Shown: positions 1-9,064, counted from the stretch's first letter. The stretch: DNA of 64,000 nt from Metabacillus bambusae (GCF_017497975.1 NZ_JAGDEL010000008.1:143115-207114); one strand, 5' to 3'. Numbers and translations are program-made. Notes: generated from the letters alone by a model not told the origin.

Positions 1-534
1 GGAGGATGGCAGATTGTTCATATATTCATCAATTTTTCCAGCAGCTTTTAGAATCATAACATGATGTGATATGTCTGATTTACCTGTCCGATGTGTTGTG
101 CTCCCAGCAAAATGAATGCAAAAATGACCAGGAAAACCGTTCTGAAGAGCACCTGCACCATGTGGCATACCATGCATAGAAGCAGGGATTAAGCTGCTGT
201 CCTGTGCTAAAATTAAAACCGCTCTACGGTGCCAGCTCCAGTTTCCATCATAAATGGCCTTCATTATTTTTGTGTCTTTTTTAGTTAAGGGCTGAACATC
301 AGCATGTCCACTTCCAGCTCTTCTTTGAACATCAAAACTCTTACCGCTTTCAACATCGATTACAGTAAATATCGATTTTCTTGGAAGTAACTCGTCTATA
401 GAATCCCAATTTTGCAAGTCAATTTGAAAGCTTATTGGAGATGGAGGATTTTCGACTGTTGTTGCATATGTATGGTGATGGTCAAGTGAAAACAGTAGCA
501 AGTATAAAATGAAAGTTAATAAAGTATATTTCAC
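1..534 (-). CDS. Secreted protein of unrecognised family, C-terminus beyond the window edge
   Basis: Reading the minus strand from a GTG at 534 gives an open frame of 178 codons running off the left edge, so the gene is partial at its 3' end. The first ~24 residues are a signal peptide: a Lys, a hydrophobic run rich in Leu/Phe/Tyr, then a His-His-His-Thr-Tyr-Ala stretch that could hold the cleavage site. The mature part has conserved-looking blocks (GSGHADVQPLT, WSWHRRAVLI, SMHGMPHGAGA, FPGHFCIHFAGS) rich in His, with a single Cys, which suggests a folded extracellular domain that may bind metal or sugar. I cannot name the family or an activity. A GGAG lies 14 bases upstream, a long spacing, so the exact start is uncertain. 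Confidence 0.6.
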   Translation of the reverse strand, partial: MKYTLLTFILYLLLFSLDHHHTYATTVENPPSPISFQIDLQNWDSIDELLPRKSIFTVIDVESGKSFDVQRRAGSGHADVQPLTKKDTKIMKAIYDGNWSWHRRAVLILAQDSSLIPASMHGMPHGAGALQNGFPGHFCIHFAGSTTHRTGKSDISHHVMILKAAGKIDEYMNNLPSS

Positions 535-748
535 AGCTAAATGTCAACTCCGATATTTTTTAGATAAATTTATTTTGTGTGTTTTTTGTAATAAAATAGC
601 TTTTAAAAAATGGAAAATTTAGTATCAACTCATTTGATCCATAAAATAGGAGTAGGAGCAAAGTATCTAATGGAGGATCACAATAGTGTACTCGAAGTTT
701 TTATAATGGTAATATTTAGTTAGAGAAATATTAATAAGGGGAAGAATT

Positions 749-1378
749 ATGCAAAATGAACAACTAAAGATTTTTGATAAAGATGGAAAGCAACAAGGGG
801 TAGCGACTCGTAAGGAAGTACATAAAAAAGGCTATTGGCATGAGACATTTCATTGCTGGTTTATCAGTAGTGAAGAAGGAAATAATCATCTCTATTTTCA
901 ACTTCGAAGTGCAGCAAAAAAGGATTACCCGGGGCTATTGGACGTTACGGCTGCAGGGCATCTCTTGGTCAATGAATCGATACATGATGGGATAAGAGAA
1001 GTTAGAGAAGAGCTTGGACTGAATTTATCAATCAATGATCTCTTTTCACTTGACGTAATAAAGGATTGTTTAGTAGGTGAAGAATTTTTCGATAACGAAT
1101 TTTGTCATGTTTTCTTATATGAGTATCAACATCGTTTTAATGATTTTAACCTTCAGAAAGAAGAAGTTTCAGGGATCGTAAAGGTTAAAGTTATTGACTT
1201 TCAAGAACTATGGTTTGGGAATAAAAAAGACATTTTAGTGGAAGGTTTTGAAGTGAAAGAATCAGGTGAACATGTAAAAATACAAAAACTAGTTACGAAA
1301 CAAGGATTTGTACCACATGAGGATTCCTATATTGAAAGGGTTCTTGATCTCATTAAAAAATACATTTATTTGAAATAA
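749..1378 (+). CDS. Nudix hydrolase
   Basis: A 209-residue soluble protein with a Nudix box at about residues 70-91 (GHLLVNE... followed by REVREELGL), the metal-binding loop-helix that hydrolyses nucleoside diphosphates linked to another group. The spacing between the Gly and the RE motif is one residue shorter than the textbook pattern. The N-terminal part, with a 'FDKDGKQQGVATRKEVHKKGYWHETFHCWF' type organisation, resembles the isopentenyl-diphosphate-isomerase-like branch of Nudix enzymes. The substrate cannot be told from sequence. It starts at an ATG behind a GGGGA site and stands alone; the next gene has its own upstream region. Confidence 0.85.
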   Translation: MQNEQLKIFDKDGKQQGVATRKEVHKKGYWHETFHCWFISSEEGNNHLYFQLRSAAKKDYPGLLDVTAAGHLLVNESIHDGIREVREELGLNLSINDLFSLDVIKDCLVGEEFFDNEFCHVFLYEYQHRFNDFNLQKEEVSGIVKVKVIDFQELWFGNKKDILVEGFEVKESGEHVKIQKLVTKQGFVPHEDSYIERVLDLIKKYIYLK

Positions 1379-1533
1379 TAAGTAAGTGTAGAATGTTAAT
1401 TACTAATAAAGCTCTATATTTCTTTATCCGGAAAAATGTGCATCTTTTTTAAACATATTAACCACTTGTTCCTTCTAAAATTTGTTACAATGGCATATAC
1501 ATAGGTTCCATCATTAGAATAGGAGAATGCATC

Positions 1534-2514
1534 ATGCTTCAAACCGTAAATCGGCAGCTTGAAAGGTTTATGCCATTCATTACACCAGTTAGTGTTATTC
1601 TCGGTGTTATCTTTGCCGACCATTTACTAATTTTCTCATTTTTAATTCCGTGGATTTTTGCATTCATTACGTTTTCAGGAAGTCTCAATTCTAATTTTGC
1701 CTCACTAAAAGGAGTTATAAAAAGTCCACTTCCTTTACTCATTATTCTATTACTCTTGCACATCGTGATGCCAGTGATCGCATGGTTTGCAGGGCATTTT
1801 CTCTTTGTGAATGATCACTTTACTGTTACTGGATTGGTGTTAGCTGCTGTTATTCCAACAGGGATTACTAGTTTTATTTGGGTCACAATATATAAGGGGA
1901 ATGCTGTATTAGCCTTATCAATAATCTTATTTGATACAATTCTTTCTCCATTTTTAGTGCCACATACACTCTCATTTCTTGTTGGGCAGAAAGTAGAGAT
2001 CGATACTTTTTCGATCATGAAAGGGTTGATATATATGGTGGTTCTTCCTTCCATAATAGGTATGCTCATAAACCATTTATCAAAAGGGAAAAGCGTAAAT
2101 ATCAGCAAAACATTAGCACCGTTTGCTAAATTAGGGCTAGCTTCTGTAGTCATGATTAATGGTGCAGTTGTTGCCCCTTATTTAAAAGTGATTACAAGTA
2201 AATTAGTTGTTATTGCGATAACTGTTTTTATTCTCGCTTTTATAGGGTATCTTCTAGCTTGGTTAGTTGGGAATTGGTTAAACAGAGATCGAGAAACAAA
2301 AGTAGCAATGATCTTTACTGGGGGGATGCGCAATATTAGCGCCGGTGCTGTTATAGCAGTTCAATATTTCCCACCAGCAGTAGCGGTTCCTGTCATTGTC
2401 GGAATGTTGTTTCAACAAATTTTAGCGTCTATTTTTGGTTTTTTATTTAAGAAGTTTGAAGATCGTAAAGTCCATTCTAGAAAACAACTTGCTAACAACG
2501 TTAGTGCTTCATAG
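1534..2514 (+). CDS. Bile acid:sodium symporter family (BASS) carrier
   Basis: A 326-residue integral membrane protein with about ten hydrophobic segments, no signal peptide and a short charged C-terminus. The repeated pattern, with a Gly-rich TGGMRNISAGA block near residue 265 and a polar break around PTGITSFIWV, is typical of the bile acid:Na+ symporter/arsenite carrier superfamily. In bacteria such carriers move organic anions such as pantoate, keto acids or sulfonates rather than bile acids; the substrate here is unknown. An AGGAGA site lies 8 bases before the ATG. The TPP riboswitch that follows belongs to the next operon, so a link to thiamine is not supported. Confidence 0.8.
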   Translation: MLQTVNRQLERFMPFITPVSVILGVIFADHLLIFSFLIPWIFAFITFSGSLNSNFASLKGVIKSPLPLLIILLLLHIVMPVIAWFAGHFLFVNDHFTVTGLVLAAVIPTGITSFIWVTIYKGNAVLALSIILFDTILSPFLVPHTLSFLVGQKVEIDTFSIMKGLIYMVVLPSIIGMLINHLSKGKSVNISKTLAPFAKLGLASVVMINGAVVAPYLKVITSKLVVIAITVFILAFIGYLLAWLVGNWLNRDRETKVAMIFTGGMRNISAGAVIAVQYFPPAVAVPVIVGMLFQQILASIFGFLFKKFEDRKVHSRKQLANNVSAS

Positions 2515-2643
2515 TCTTGATTTAAGTTCACATGAAATGGATGAAAATCAAGCAGATAAATGAAATCTGTTGCTAAATATAACATATTGTGTTAAAAATA
2601 ATGTAATTAACCTAATCGTTATTTGATAATTTAATAGATTCAC

Positions 2644-2727
2644 CACTAGGGGAGCTTTATGGAGCTGAGAGAGACGGATGTCTTGACCCTTATTACCTGA
2701 TCTAGATAATACTAGCGTAGGGAAGAG
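2644..2727 (+). promoter_or_regulatory. TPP riboswitch (THI element) upstream of the salvage operon
   Basis: The conserved blocks of the THI element occur in order: the CTAGGGGAGC closing helix strand, GCTGAGAGAG, a GACCC, ACCTGATCTAGATAATACTAG, and the terminal CGTAGGGAAG. It lies 177 bases before ylmB and is followed by an intrinsic terminator, so TPP binding should favour premature termination. This places the whole 2.9-7.5 kb operon in thiamine metabolism. Confidence 0.95.
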
Positions 2728-2798
2728 GTGTTTGAATATAAGCGTGAAAACGAAAGACTTATTACTTAACAAGCGTTTATACATATAATGTTCATTCA

Positions 2799-2830
2799 AA
2801 CCACTTCTTACCATGAGAAGTGGTTTTTTT
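2799..2830 (+). terminator. Riboswitch expression-platform terminator
   Basis: Perfect stem ACCACTTCT / AGAAGTGGT with a five-base loop followed by seven T residues, between the THI element and ylmB. It is the probable switch for transcription attenuation when TPP is bound. Confidence 0.85.
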
Positions 2831-2903
2831 ATGTCCAAATTATGGTTTCCACCTACATGATAAGGCAATTTGCCTGATTTTTCACTACTAAAGGAGGCAT
2901 AAC

Positions 2904-4181
2904 ATGACAAAGCAAATCGAGCTGTTAGTAGAGCAAATTGATGTAAGAAAAGATGAGCTTATTGATTTACTTAAAAGGCTGATTGAATATAAAACCCCAG
3001 CACCCCCTGCAAGAAATACAATGGAAGCACAGCAGTTTGTTGCTAACTTTTTAAGAGAAAAAGGCTTCTCCATTGATATGTGGGATGTTTACCCGAATGA
3101 TCCAAATGTTGTAGGTTTTCTAGAAGGTAAGCAAGCTGATACCTATAACAGCTTAATCATTAACGGTCATATTGATGTTGCAGAGGTTAGTGAGGATGAG
3201 GAGTGGGAAGTTAATCCGTTTATTCCTATTGTAAAAGACGGTGCAGTCATCGGTCGTGGTGCAGCAGATATGAAGGGAGGTTTAGCTGGTGCACTGTTTG
3301 CTATTCAGATTTTACATGAAGCAGGAATTGAACTGCCAGGGAGCCTAACGTTTCAGTCTGTTATTGGTGAAGAGGTTGGGGAAGCAGGAACACTTGAATG
3401 CTGTAACAGAGGGTATACGGCAGATTTCGCTGTTGTCGTGGATACAAGTGATTTACATATACAAGGCCAAGGCGGTGTGATTACTGGCTGGATTACTGTC
3501 AGGAGCTCAGAAACCTTCCATGATGCAACAAGAAGACAAATGATTCATGCTGGTGGAAAGCTATTTGGCTCAAGTGCTATTGAAAAAATGATGAAAATAA
3601 TCCATGGTCTGCAAGAGTTAGAACGCCATTGGTCAGTGATGAAAAGCTATCCAGGATTTATTCCGGGAACAAATACAATTAATCCAGCAGTTATCGAAGG
3701 TGGTAGACATGCTGCATTTATTGCGGATGAATGTCGACTTTGGATTACTGTGCATTATTATCCAAATGAATCTCATGAACAAATCATAAAGGAAATCGAG
3801 GAACATCTACTTCATGTAGCTAAAGCTGATCCGTGGTTACGGGAAAATCCGCCGACATTTGAATGGGGTGGGAAGTCAATGATCGTTGATCGTGGTGAAA
3901 TCTTCCCTTCTCTAGAGGTCGATCCTACCCACCCTGGTGTGAAACAGCTAGCGTCTGCTCACCAAGCAATTCAAGATAGCGAGGTAGTTGTTGATGTTTC
4001 TCCAACAGTAACAGATGGTGGTTGGCTTGGTGCTGCTGGAATTCCAACAGCAATTTATGGACCAGGAAACTTACAAAATGCACATTCAGTAAATGAGCAG
4101 GTTTCAATTGAACAGCTTATTGAGTATACGAAAGTTATTTTAAAGTTTATATATGAATGGTGCCATACGAAACGCACTTGA
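2904..4181 (+). CDS. ylmB: N-formyl-4-amino-5-aminomethyl-2-methylpyrimidine deformylase (YlmB-type M20 amidohydrolase)
   Basis: A 425-residue M20-family metal-dependent amidohydrolase. The zinc-ligand pattern is visible: NGHIDV (His89, Asp91), the GRGAADMKGG block (Asp122), and the GEE pair at 155-157. YlmB removes the formyl group from the pyrimidine that arises when thiamine decays in soil; TenA then makes HMP from the product. Annotation pipelines often call this family 'acetylornithine deacetylase/ArgE'. The riboswitch and the thiXYZ/tenA neighbours make the salvage role far more likely. GGAGG lies 7 bases before the ATG. It is the first gene of the TPP-controlled operon. Confidence 0.88.
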   Translation: MTKQIELLVEQIDVRKDELIDLLKRLIEYKTPAPPARNTMEAQQFVANFLREKGFSIDMWDVYPNDPNVVGFLEGKQADTYNSLIINGHIDVAEVSEDEEWEVNPFIPIVKDGAVIGRGAADMKGGLAGALFAIQILHEAGIELPGSLTFQSVIGEEVGEAGTLECCNRGYTADFAVVVDTSDLHIQGQGGVITGWITVRSSETFHDATRRQMIHAGGKLFGSSAIEKMMKIIHGLQELERHWSVMKSYPGFIPGTNTINPAVIEGGRHAAFIADECRLWITVHYYPNESHEQIIKEIEEHLLHVAKADPWLRENPPTFEWGGKSMIVDRGEIFPSLEVDPTHPGVKQLASAHQAIQDSEVVVDVSPTVTDGGWLGAAGIPTAIYGPGNLQNAHSVNEQVSIEQLIEYTKVILKFIYEWCHTKRT

Positions 4182-4263
4182 AAATAGGGGCATGAAGTGA
4201 CACTACCATGAAAGAAGAGTGAAAAGGCATCTTTTATGAGCTCATCTAAAAGGAGGTAATTTA

Positions 4264-4938
4264 ATGAAATTCAGTCAAAGACTTTATGACAAGGTTCTAC
4301 CGATATGGAATCGAAATCATACCCATCCATTTGTACTTCAAATGGGGGATGGAACATTAGAAAAGGAAAAGTTTCGTTTTTACATGATTCAGGATTATTT
4401 ATATTTAATTGAGTATGCAAAGGTTTTTGCCTTAGGTGCAGTGAAGGCAACAGATCTTGAAACAATGGGGAAATTTGCTGCATTACTTCATTCAACACTG
4501 AATGAAGAAATGGAGCTTCATCGTCAATATGCAAAACGATTTGATATTTCTGTTGTAGAGCTTGAAACAGCAAATCCGTCACCAACAACACTGGCTTATA
4601 CACATTACATGCTCCATGTTAGTCAAAATGGAACACTTGCTGAGCTTGTTTCCGCGCTACTTCCATGTATGTGGAGCTATTGGGAGATTGGGAAAGAGTT
4701 AAATCAAAGAAAAGGTGCAAGTGAACATGAGTTTTATGGTGAGTGGATAAGTATGTACGCTTCAGATGAGTTTGGTCAGCTTGCTACATGGTGTATCGAC
4801 TTAATTGATCAATTAGCTGAAGGTAAGTCAGAATCAGAGCTTGAGAAACTAGAGGACATTTTTCTCAATACAACTCGTTTTGAATATATGTTTTGGGATA
4901 TGGCCTACCACGAAGAGATGTGGCCGACAGATGAATAA
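4264..4938 (+). CDS. tenA: Aminopyrimidine aminohydrolase / thiaminase II TenA
   Basis: A 224-residue TenA protein. Residues known from B. subtilis TenA are conserved at the same numbers: Asp44 in the DYLYLIEYAK segment, Tyr112, and the catalytic Cys135 in LLPCMW. It hydrolyses 4-amino-5-aminomethyl-2-methylpyrimidine to HMP, and also cleaves thiamine, in the cytoplasm. Its place directly after the deformylase gene matches the two-step salvage route. The start follows an AAAAGGAGG site. The stop overlaps the start of the downstream ATPase by 8 bases, showing co-translation. Confidence 0.93.
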   Translation: MKFSQRLYDKVLPIWNRNHTHPFVLQMGDGTLEKEKFRFYMIQDYLYLIEYAKVFALGAVKATDLETMGKFAALLHSTLNEEMELHRQYAKRFDISVVELETANPSPTTLAYTHYMLHVSQNGTLAELVSALLPCMWSYWEIGKELNQRKGASEHEFYGEWISMYASDEFGQLATWCIDLIDQLAEGKSESELEKLEDIFLNTTRFEYMFWDMAYHEEMWPTDE

Positions 4939-5695
4939 GTCAGCCTTAAAGTTTCAAAATGTTAGCTTTCACTATGAAGAAGGAAAAAACCCGATCCTCA
5001 AAGATTTTGATATACATATTAGCGAAGGTGAGTTCGTGAGTATAATTGGACCAAGCGGTTCTGGGAAAAGTACATTATTTAAGTTAGTTACAGGATTGGA
5101 ACAGCCAACAGAGGGCGAGATTTTTCTAAGGGATCAATTGGCTACTAATCGTCTTGGGCAGGTTGGCTACATGCCACAGCAAGATCTGCTTTTACCATGG
5201 CGGACAATTGTCGAAAACGCCGCCCTTCCATTAGAAATAAAAGGAATTAAAAAACGTGAAGCACATCAGCAGGTTCTTGAATTACTTGATGCATTTGGCT
5301 TAAAGGGTGTTGAAGACTGTTATCCGAGTGATTTATCTGGAGGGATGAGGCAAAGGGTTTCGTTTTTACGGACTATTTTAACTGGTGCTCAAGTCTTACT
5401 GTTAGATGAACCTTTTAGCGCCCTTGATGCAATCACACGAATTTCTTTGCAAGAATGGTTATTAGCTCAATGGCAAAAGCGGAAGGAAACAATTCTTTTT
5501 ATTACACATGATGTGAATGAGGCGCTGTTTTTATCAGATCGAATCTTCGTTTTTACGGAAACGCCAACTAGTAAAATAGAAGAAGTTAAGGTTCCGCTCG
5601 GACGTCCGCGAAACTTAAAGGATTTGAATAAGCCTGCATTACTGGAGATGAAGGATTATTTGATTGACCAGCTTCGAACGAGGATGAAGCTATGA
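4931..5695 (+). CDS. thiZ: ABC transporter ATPase for formylaminopyrimidine (ThiZ)
   Basis: A 254-residue ABC ATPase: Walker A GPSGSGKST at about 40-48, a Q-loop in GYMPQQDLLLPW, signature LSGGMRQR at 135-141, Walker B VLLLDEP at 155-161, and the switch His in FITHD. It belongs to the nitrate/sulfonate/taurine-type subfamily, as ThiZ does. A longer open frame begins at 4880, but the ATG at 4931 overlaps the tenA stop and begins the conserved domain at the usual distance, so I use it. It powers uptake of N-formyl-aminomethylpyrimidine with ThiX and ThiY. Confidence 0.9.
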   Translation: MNKSALKFQNVSFHYEEGKNPILKDFDIHISEGEFVSIIGPSGSGKSTLFKLVTGLEQPTEGEIFLRDQLATNRLGQVGYMPQQDLLLPWRTIVENAALPLEIKGIKKREAHQQVLELLDAFGLKGVEDCYPSDLSGGMRQRVSFLRTILTGAQVLLLDEPFSALDAITRISLQEWLLAQWQKRKETILFITHDVNEALFLSDRIFVFTETPTSKIEEVKVPLGRPRNLKDLNKPALLEMKDYLIDQLRTRMKL

Positions 5696-6444
5696 GTGTT
5701 TTGAAAAAATATGCCGCAGCATGCCTTCTGGTTAGTTGCTTTTTATTAATCTGGGAGGTAGGGGCTAGACTGATAGATTTGGGGTTCATTCTACCAGCGC
5801 CAACTGATATAGTTCGTAAACTTTGGGAATTAAAAGGTCCTTTATTTGTTGATCATTTACCTGCAACTTTGTTAATTATTTTTATCGGTTTATTCTTATC
5901 AATTGTTTTTGGAGTCGGCTTAGCGGTGTGGATGAGTGTAAGTAAAATGGTTGAAAGAACGTTTTATCCAATAATCATCGCGTCACAAACGATACCAATT
6001 ATAGCTCTTGCACCAATATTTGTCCTTTGGTTCGGTTATTCGATCTGGAGTAAGGTTGTCGTGACAGTTCTTATTACGTTTTTTCCAATAACAGTAAACA
6101 CATATGATGGGCTTCGCTCAACGAGTAAGGAATACAGAGATCTATTATTAACAATGGGAGCAAGTAAAAAGGATCTTTTCTTTAAGTTACAAGTACCCTC
6201 ATGTGCCCAGCATTTCTTCTCTGGCTTGAAGGTTGCAGTTACACTCAGCGTGATTGGTGCAGCGATTGGTGAATGGATTGGTGCTCAAGCTGGTTTAGGC
6301 TATTTTAGTAGACGAATGATGACACAGTTTGATGGGGCAGGTGTTTTTGCTCCGATTGTTTTGCTATCTGCAGTAGGAATTATCTTATTTATTTTCGTCG
6401 TTTACTTAGAAAAAAGAACATTAAAATGGAGGAAAACAAAATGA
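5692..6444 (+). CDS. thiX: ABC transporter permease for formylaminopyrimidine (ThiX)
   Basis: A 250-residue inner-membrane permease with about six membrane segments. The cytoplasmic coupling loop typical of the SsuC/TauC branch is visible around residues 145-170 (EYRDLLLTMGASKKDLF...PS). The ATG overlaps the stop of thiZ in an ATGA arrangement with a GAGG site just upstream, and its own stop overlaps the start of thiY in the same way. All three transporter genes are therefore translationally coupled. Substrate assignment comes from the riboswitch and the salvage enzymes, not from the permease sequence itself. Confidence 0.88.
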   Translation: MSVLKKYAAACLLVSCFLLIWEVGARLIDLGFILPAPTDIVRKLWELKGPLFVDHLPATLLIIFIGLFLSIVFGVGLAVWMSVSKMVERTFYPIIIASQTIPIIALAPIFVLWFGYSIWSKVVVTVLITFFPITVNTYDGLRSTSKEYRDLLLTMGASKKDLFFKLQVPSCAQHFFSGLKVAVTLSVIGAAIGEWIGAQAGLGYFSRRMMTQFDGAGVFAPIVLLSAVGIILFIFVVYLEKRTLKWRKTK

Positions 6445-7463
6445 AAAAGTTATTATTACTTATTTTATGCTTTATGCTTGGTTTACTGACAGCATGCTCA
6501 AGTGGTGAAAGTACTTCAAAAGAAAATGCAGGAGAAGAAAAAGAAGTAACAAAGGAACTAAAGGATGTTAGTATTATGTTGGATTGGTATCCAAATGCGG
6601 TTCATAGCTATTTGTATGTTGCCCAAGAAAAAGGATATTTTGAAGAGGAAGGACTAAATGTAGACATTCAATTCCCGGCAAATCCTACAGATCCGATAAA
6701 TCTAGCAGCTGCAGGTCAAATAACACTAGGAATCTCTTATCAACCTGATGTGATTATTGCTCGTGCTAATCAAGATGTAAAGATTAAGTCTGTTGGTGCA
6801 ATTGTTCGCTCACCATTAAATCGAGTAGTTTATCTTGAGGAAAGTGAGATTCAGTCTCCAAAGGATTTAGAAGGAAAAACTGTTGGTTATCCAGGGATAC
6901 CGCTAAATGAATCTCTTATTAATTCTATGGTAAAAGCAGATGGTGGGAATCCTGATAACGTTGAAATGGTTGATGTTGGCTTTGAATTAGGGTCTTCCAT
7001 CGTTAGTGAAAAAGTAGATGCAGTGATTGGAGCATATATCAATCATGAAGTACCTGTATTAAAGCATGAAGGCTATGAAACTCGTAATCTTAACCCAACT
7101 GAATATGGTATTCCAAGCTACAATGAGTTAATAGCAGTTACAAGTGACAAAACATGGGAAGAAGAACAAAATAGCATTAAAGCATTTTGGCGTGCTGCAA
7201 CAAAGGGCTATGAATTTACAGCTGAAAACCCTGAAGAAGCATTAAACATACTATTAAGTAATCAGGATGAAGCCAACTTTCCACTAGTCGAAGAGGTAGA
7301 AGTACAAAGCTTAGACATACTATTACCACTTATGGAATCAGATGAAGGCTTTGGAAGCCAAAGTAAGGAACAATGGGAAGATACAATTAACTGGATGAAA
7401 GAGTCTGGGTTAATTGAAAAAGAGCCAGCTGTGGATGATATATTTGTTAATATTACTGAGTGA
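6441..7463 (+). CDS. thiY: Thiamine-pyrimidine-precursor binding lipoprotein (ThiY)
   Basis: A 340-residue NMT1/THI5-type solute-binding protein. It begins with a lipoprotein signal (MKKLLLL..., lipobox LTAC, Cys about residue 19) and an acidic/Ser-rich linker, followed by the typical VSIMLDWYPNAVHSYLYVAQEKGYF opening of this family. It captures formylaminopyrimidine outside the membrane. An upstream ATG at 6426 lies before the GGAGG site; the ATG at 6441 is 8 bases after that site and starts the signal peptide, so it is chosen. It is the last gene of the operon and is followed by a terminator. Confidence 0.9.
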   Translation: MKKLLLLILCFMLGLLTACSSGESTSKENAGEEKEVTKELKDVSIMLDWYPNAVHSYLYVAQEKGYFEEEGLNVDIQFPANPTDPINLAAAGQITLGISYQPDVIIARANQDVKIKSVGAIVRSPLNRVVYLEESEIQSPKDLEGKTVGYPGIPLNESLINSMVKADGGNPDNVEMVDVGFELGSSIVSEKVDAVIGAYINHEVPVLKHEGYETRNLNPTEYGIPSYNELIAVTSDKTWEEEQNSIKAFWRAATKGYEFTAENPEEALNILLSNQDEANFPLVEEVEVQSLDILLPLMESDEGFGSQSKEQWEDTINWMKESGLIEKEPAVDDIFVNITE

Positions 7464-7471
7464 TTGAACGT

Positions 7472-7504
7472 ACGTGCTTCATTTAATGGAGCACGTTTTA
7501 TTAT
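7472..7504 (+). terminator. Terminator of the thiamine salvage operon
   Basis: Stem ACGTGCT / AGCACGT with a short AT-rich loop, then TTTTATTATTTTT. It lies just after thiY. Confidence 0.7.
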
Positions 7505-7578
7505 TTTTAAACTGTCCCATAATGAATAAGTAGTATATGCTAGAAAAAAATCGTATATAAGAAAGGAAGGAGAGTAGT

Positions 7579-8082
7579 ATGAAAAACAAAATCCAAAAAA
7601 TAACATCTAACTTATGGTTCGATACACAAGCAGAAGAGGCGGCACAGTTTTATACTTCAATCTTTAAAAATTCCAAAATCGGAAGAATCACTCATTATAA
7701 AAAAGCGAGGCATGAAATCAACGGGATATCTGAGAGAACAGTAATGACCGTGGAATTCCAACTAGAAGGACAGAAATTCGTAGCGTTAAACGGTGGCCCT
7801 CAATTTAAATTCACAGAAGCAATTTCATTTATTGTTAACTGTGAGTCACAAGAAGAATTAGACTATTATTGGGGAAAACTCTCTGAAGGTGGAGACGAAA
7901 AAGCCCAAGTGTGCGGTTGGCTAAAGGATAAGTATGGGGTTTCGTGGCAAATTATTCCTGACTCCCTATTCGAAATGGTAAGTGACCCTGATTCAGAAAA
8001 ATCAGAAAGAGTAATGAAAGCAATGCTCCAAATGGAGAAAAAAATAGATATCAAAACTTTAAACGAAGCCTTTGATGGATAG
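7579..8082 (+). CDS. VOC-fold protein of the PhnB / 3-demethylubiquinone methyltransferase-like family
   Basis: A 167-residue soluble protein with the features of the YjdN/PhnB-like VOC group: an opening KITSNLWFDTQAEEAAQFYTSIF, a VMTVEFQLEGQKFVALNGG strand, and a C-terminal CGWLKDKYGVSWQIIP block. These are small metal-binding or metal-free beta-alpha-beta-beta-beta proteins. The database name '3-demethylubiquinone-9 3-methyltransferase' is historical and does not imply ubiquinone chemistry, since Bacillaceae use menaquinone. The function is unknown. It follows an AAGGAAGGAG site and appears monocistronic. Confidence 0.82.
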   Translation: MKNKIQKITSNLWFDTQAEEAAQFYTSIFKNSKIGRITHYKKARHEINGISERTVMTVEFQLEGQKFVALNGGPQFKFTEAISFIVNCESQEELDYYWGKLSEGGDEKAQVCGWLKDKYGVSWQIIPDSLFEMVSDPDSEKSERVMKAMLQMEKKIDIKTLNEAFDG

Positions 8083-8326
8083 GGTAATAATAGGAGGAAG
8101 TGATTAAAGCATCTTTTAAAAACTTGCTGTGCAATAAAGTAACACTGCAATTGATGTAAACAAATATGTCACAATTTTGTTGTAGGAAAGCCCAAGTTTA
8201 CAGTTATCCATCTCTGATGTGTAATTATTAACTGTTGGTAATCTTTTGAAAAAATGGTTGTTAATTAAGTGAATTTTGTAATACTATATATATGTAAGAG
8301 AATTTCATAATTAGAGGTGAGAAGAG

Positions 8327-9028
8327 ATGAGTAGAGTTGAGGCGAGTAATAAGCTAGATTTAGACCGTATTGTGTTTATTGGTAGGACGTATGAAGAATA
8401 TGTTCAAATGTTTTCATTAAAAGAAAATGAGCTAAAGGGAAAAAGGATTTTAGAATGTCCTTCAGGAGCATGCTCCTTTACTGCAGTTGTAAAGGAAAAA
8501 GGTTTTGATGTAACAGCATGTGATATCGCATACACTGTTCCAATAGAAAGCTTATTAAAAAAGGGTTTAAACGATATTGTCCATGCCATGGAGGGTATGG
8601 AGAAGATAAAACATGGATATAAATGGGATTTTTTTAGTAGTATAGAAGAGTTGAAAAATCAACGAATAAGAGCATTAAAAGATTGCACAGCTAGTATGAA
8701 GAAATTTCCTAGGCAATACGTAACAGCAACACTCCCCCATTTGCCTTTTCAAAACAATGAATTTGATTTCACTTTATCTGCACATTTTCTATTTATGTAT
8801 GGGGATAGACTAGATTATTCCTTTCACCTTAAAACATTGAAAGAGCTATTAAGAGTTACAAAAGAAGAACTCCGTATTTTTCCGCTTGTTGATTTAGAGG
8901 GGAAAAGATATGAGCGTTTAGAAGAATTGCTAAGTGAACTTGGTAGTGGAATTAGATTTGAAGAGGAAAAGGTTTCATATGAATTTCAGACAAATGCGCA
9001 TACCATGTTGAAAATATATAAGAACTAA
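8327..9028 (+). CDS. Class I SAM-dependent methyltransferase-like protein
   Basis: A 233-residue protein with a Rossmann-type methyltransferase core. Motif I is KGKRILECPSGACSFTAVV, with Cys-Pro-Ser-Gly-Ala-Cys in place of the usual Gly-rich D/E-x-G-x-G-x-G, followed by an acidic post-I strand (VTACDI). A later FDFTLSAHFLFMYGD stretch corresponds to motif IV. The unusual motif I is shared, from memory, with a Bacillus group of uncharacterised proteins; SAM binding is therefore an inference. A GAGGTGAG site precedes the ATG. It is monocistronic and shares a terminator with the convergent lipoprotein gene. Confidence 0.75.
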   Translation: MSRVEASNKLDLDRIVFIGRTYEEYVQMFSLKENELKGKRILECPSGACSFTAVVKEKGFDVTACDIAYTVPIESLLKKGLNDIVHAMEGMEKIKHGYKWDFFSSIEELKNQRIRALKDCTASMKKFPRQYVTATLPHLPFQNNEFDFTLSAHFLFMYGDRLDYSFHLKTLKELLRVTKEELRIFPLVDLEGKRYERLEELLSELGSGIRFEEEKVSYEFQTNAHTMLKIYKN

Positions 9029-9031
9029 ATG

Positions 9032-9064
9032 AAAAAGGCTGTGTGACATCCACACAGCTTTTTT
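9032..9064. terminator. Bidirectional terminator
   Basis: Stem AAGGCTGTGTG / CACACAGCTT flanked by A-rich and T-rich runs. It serves the plus-strand methyltransferase and the minus-strand lipoprotein gene that converge here. Confidence 0.85.

Noticed and set aside
1534..2514. BASS-type carrier as part of the thiamine operon
   Set aside because: The riboswitch and its promoter region lie downstream of this gene and drive only the genes after it.
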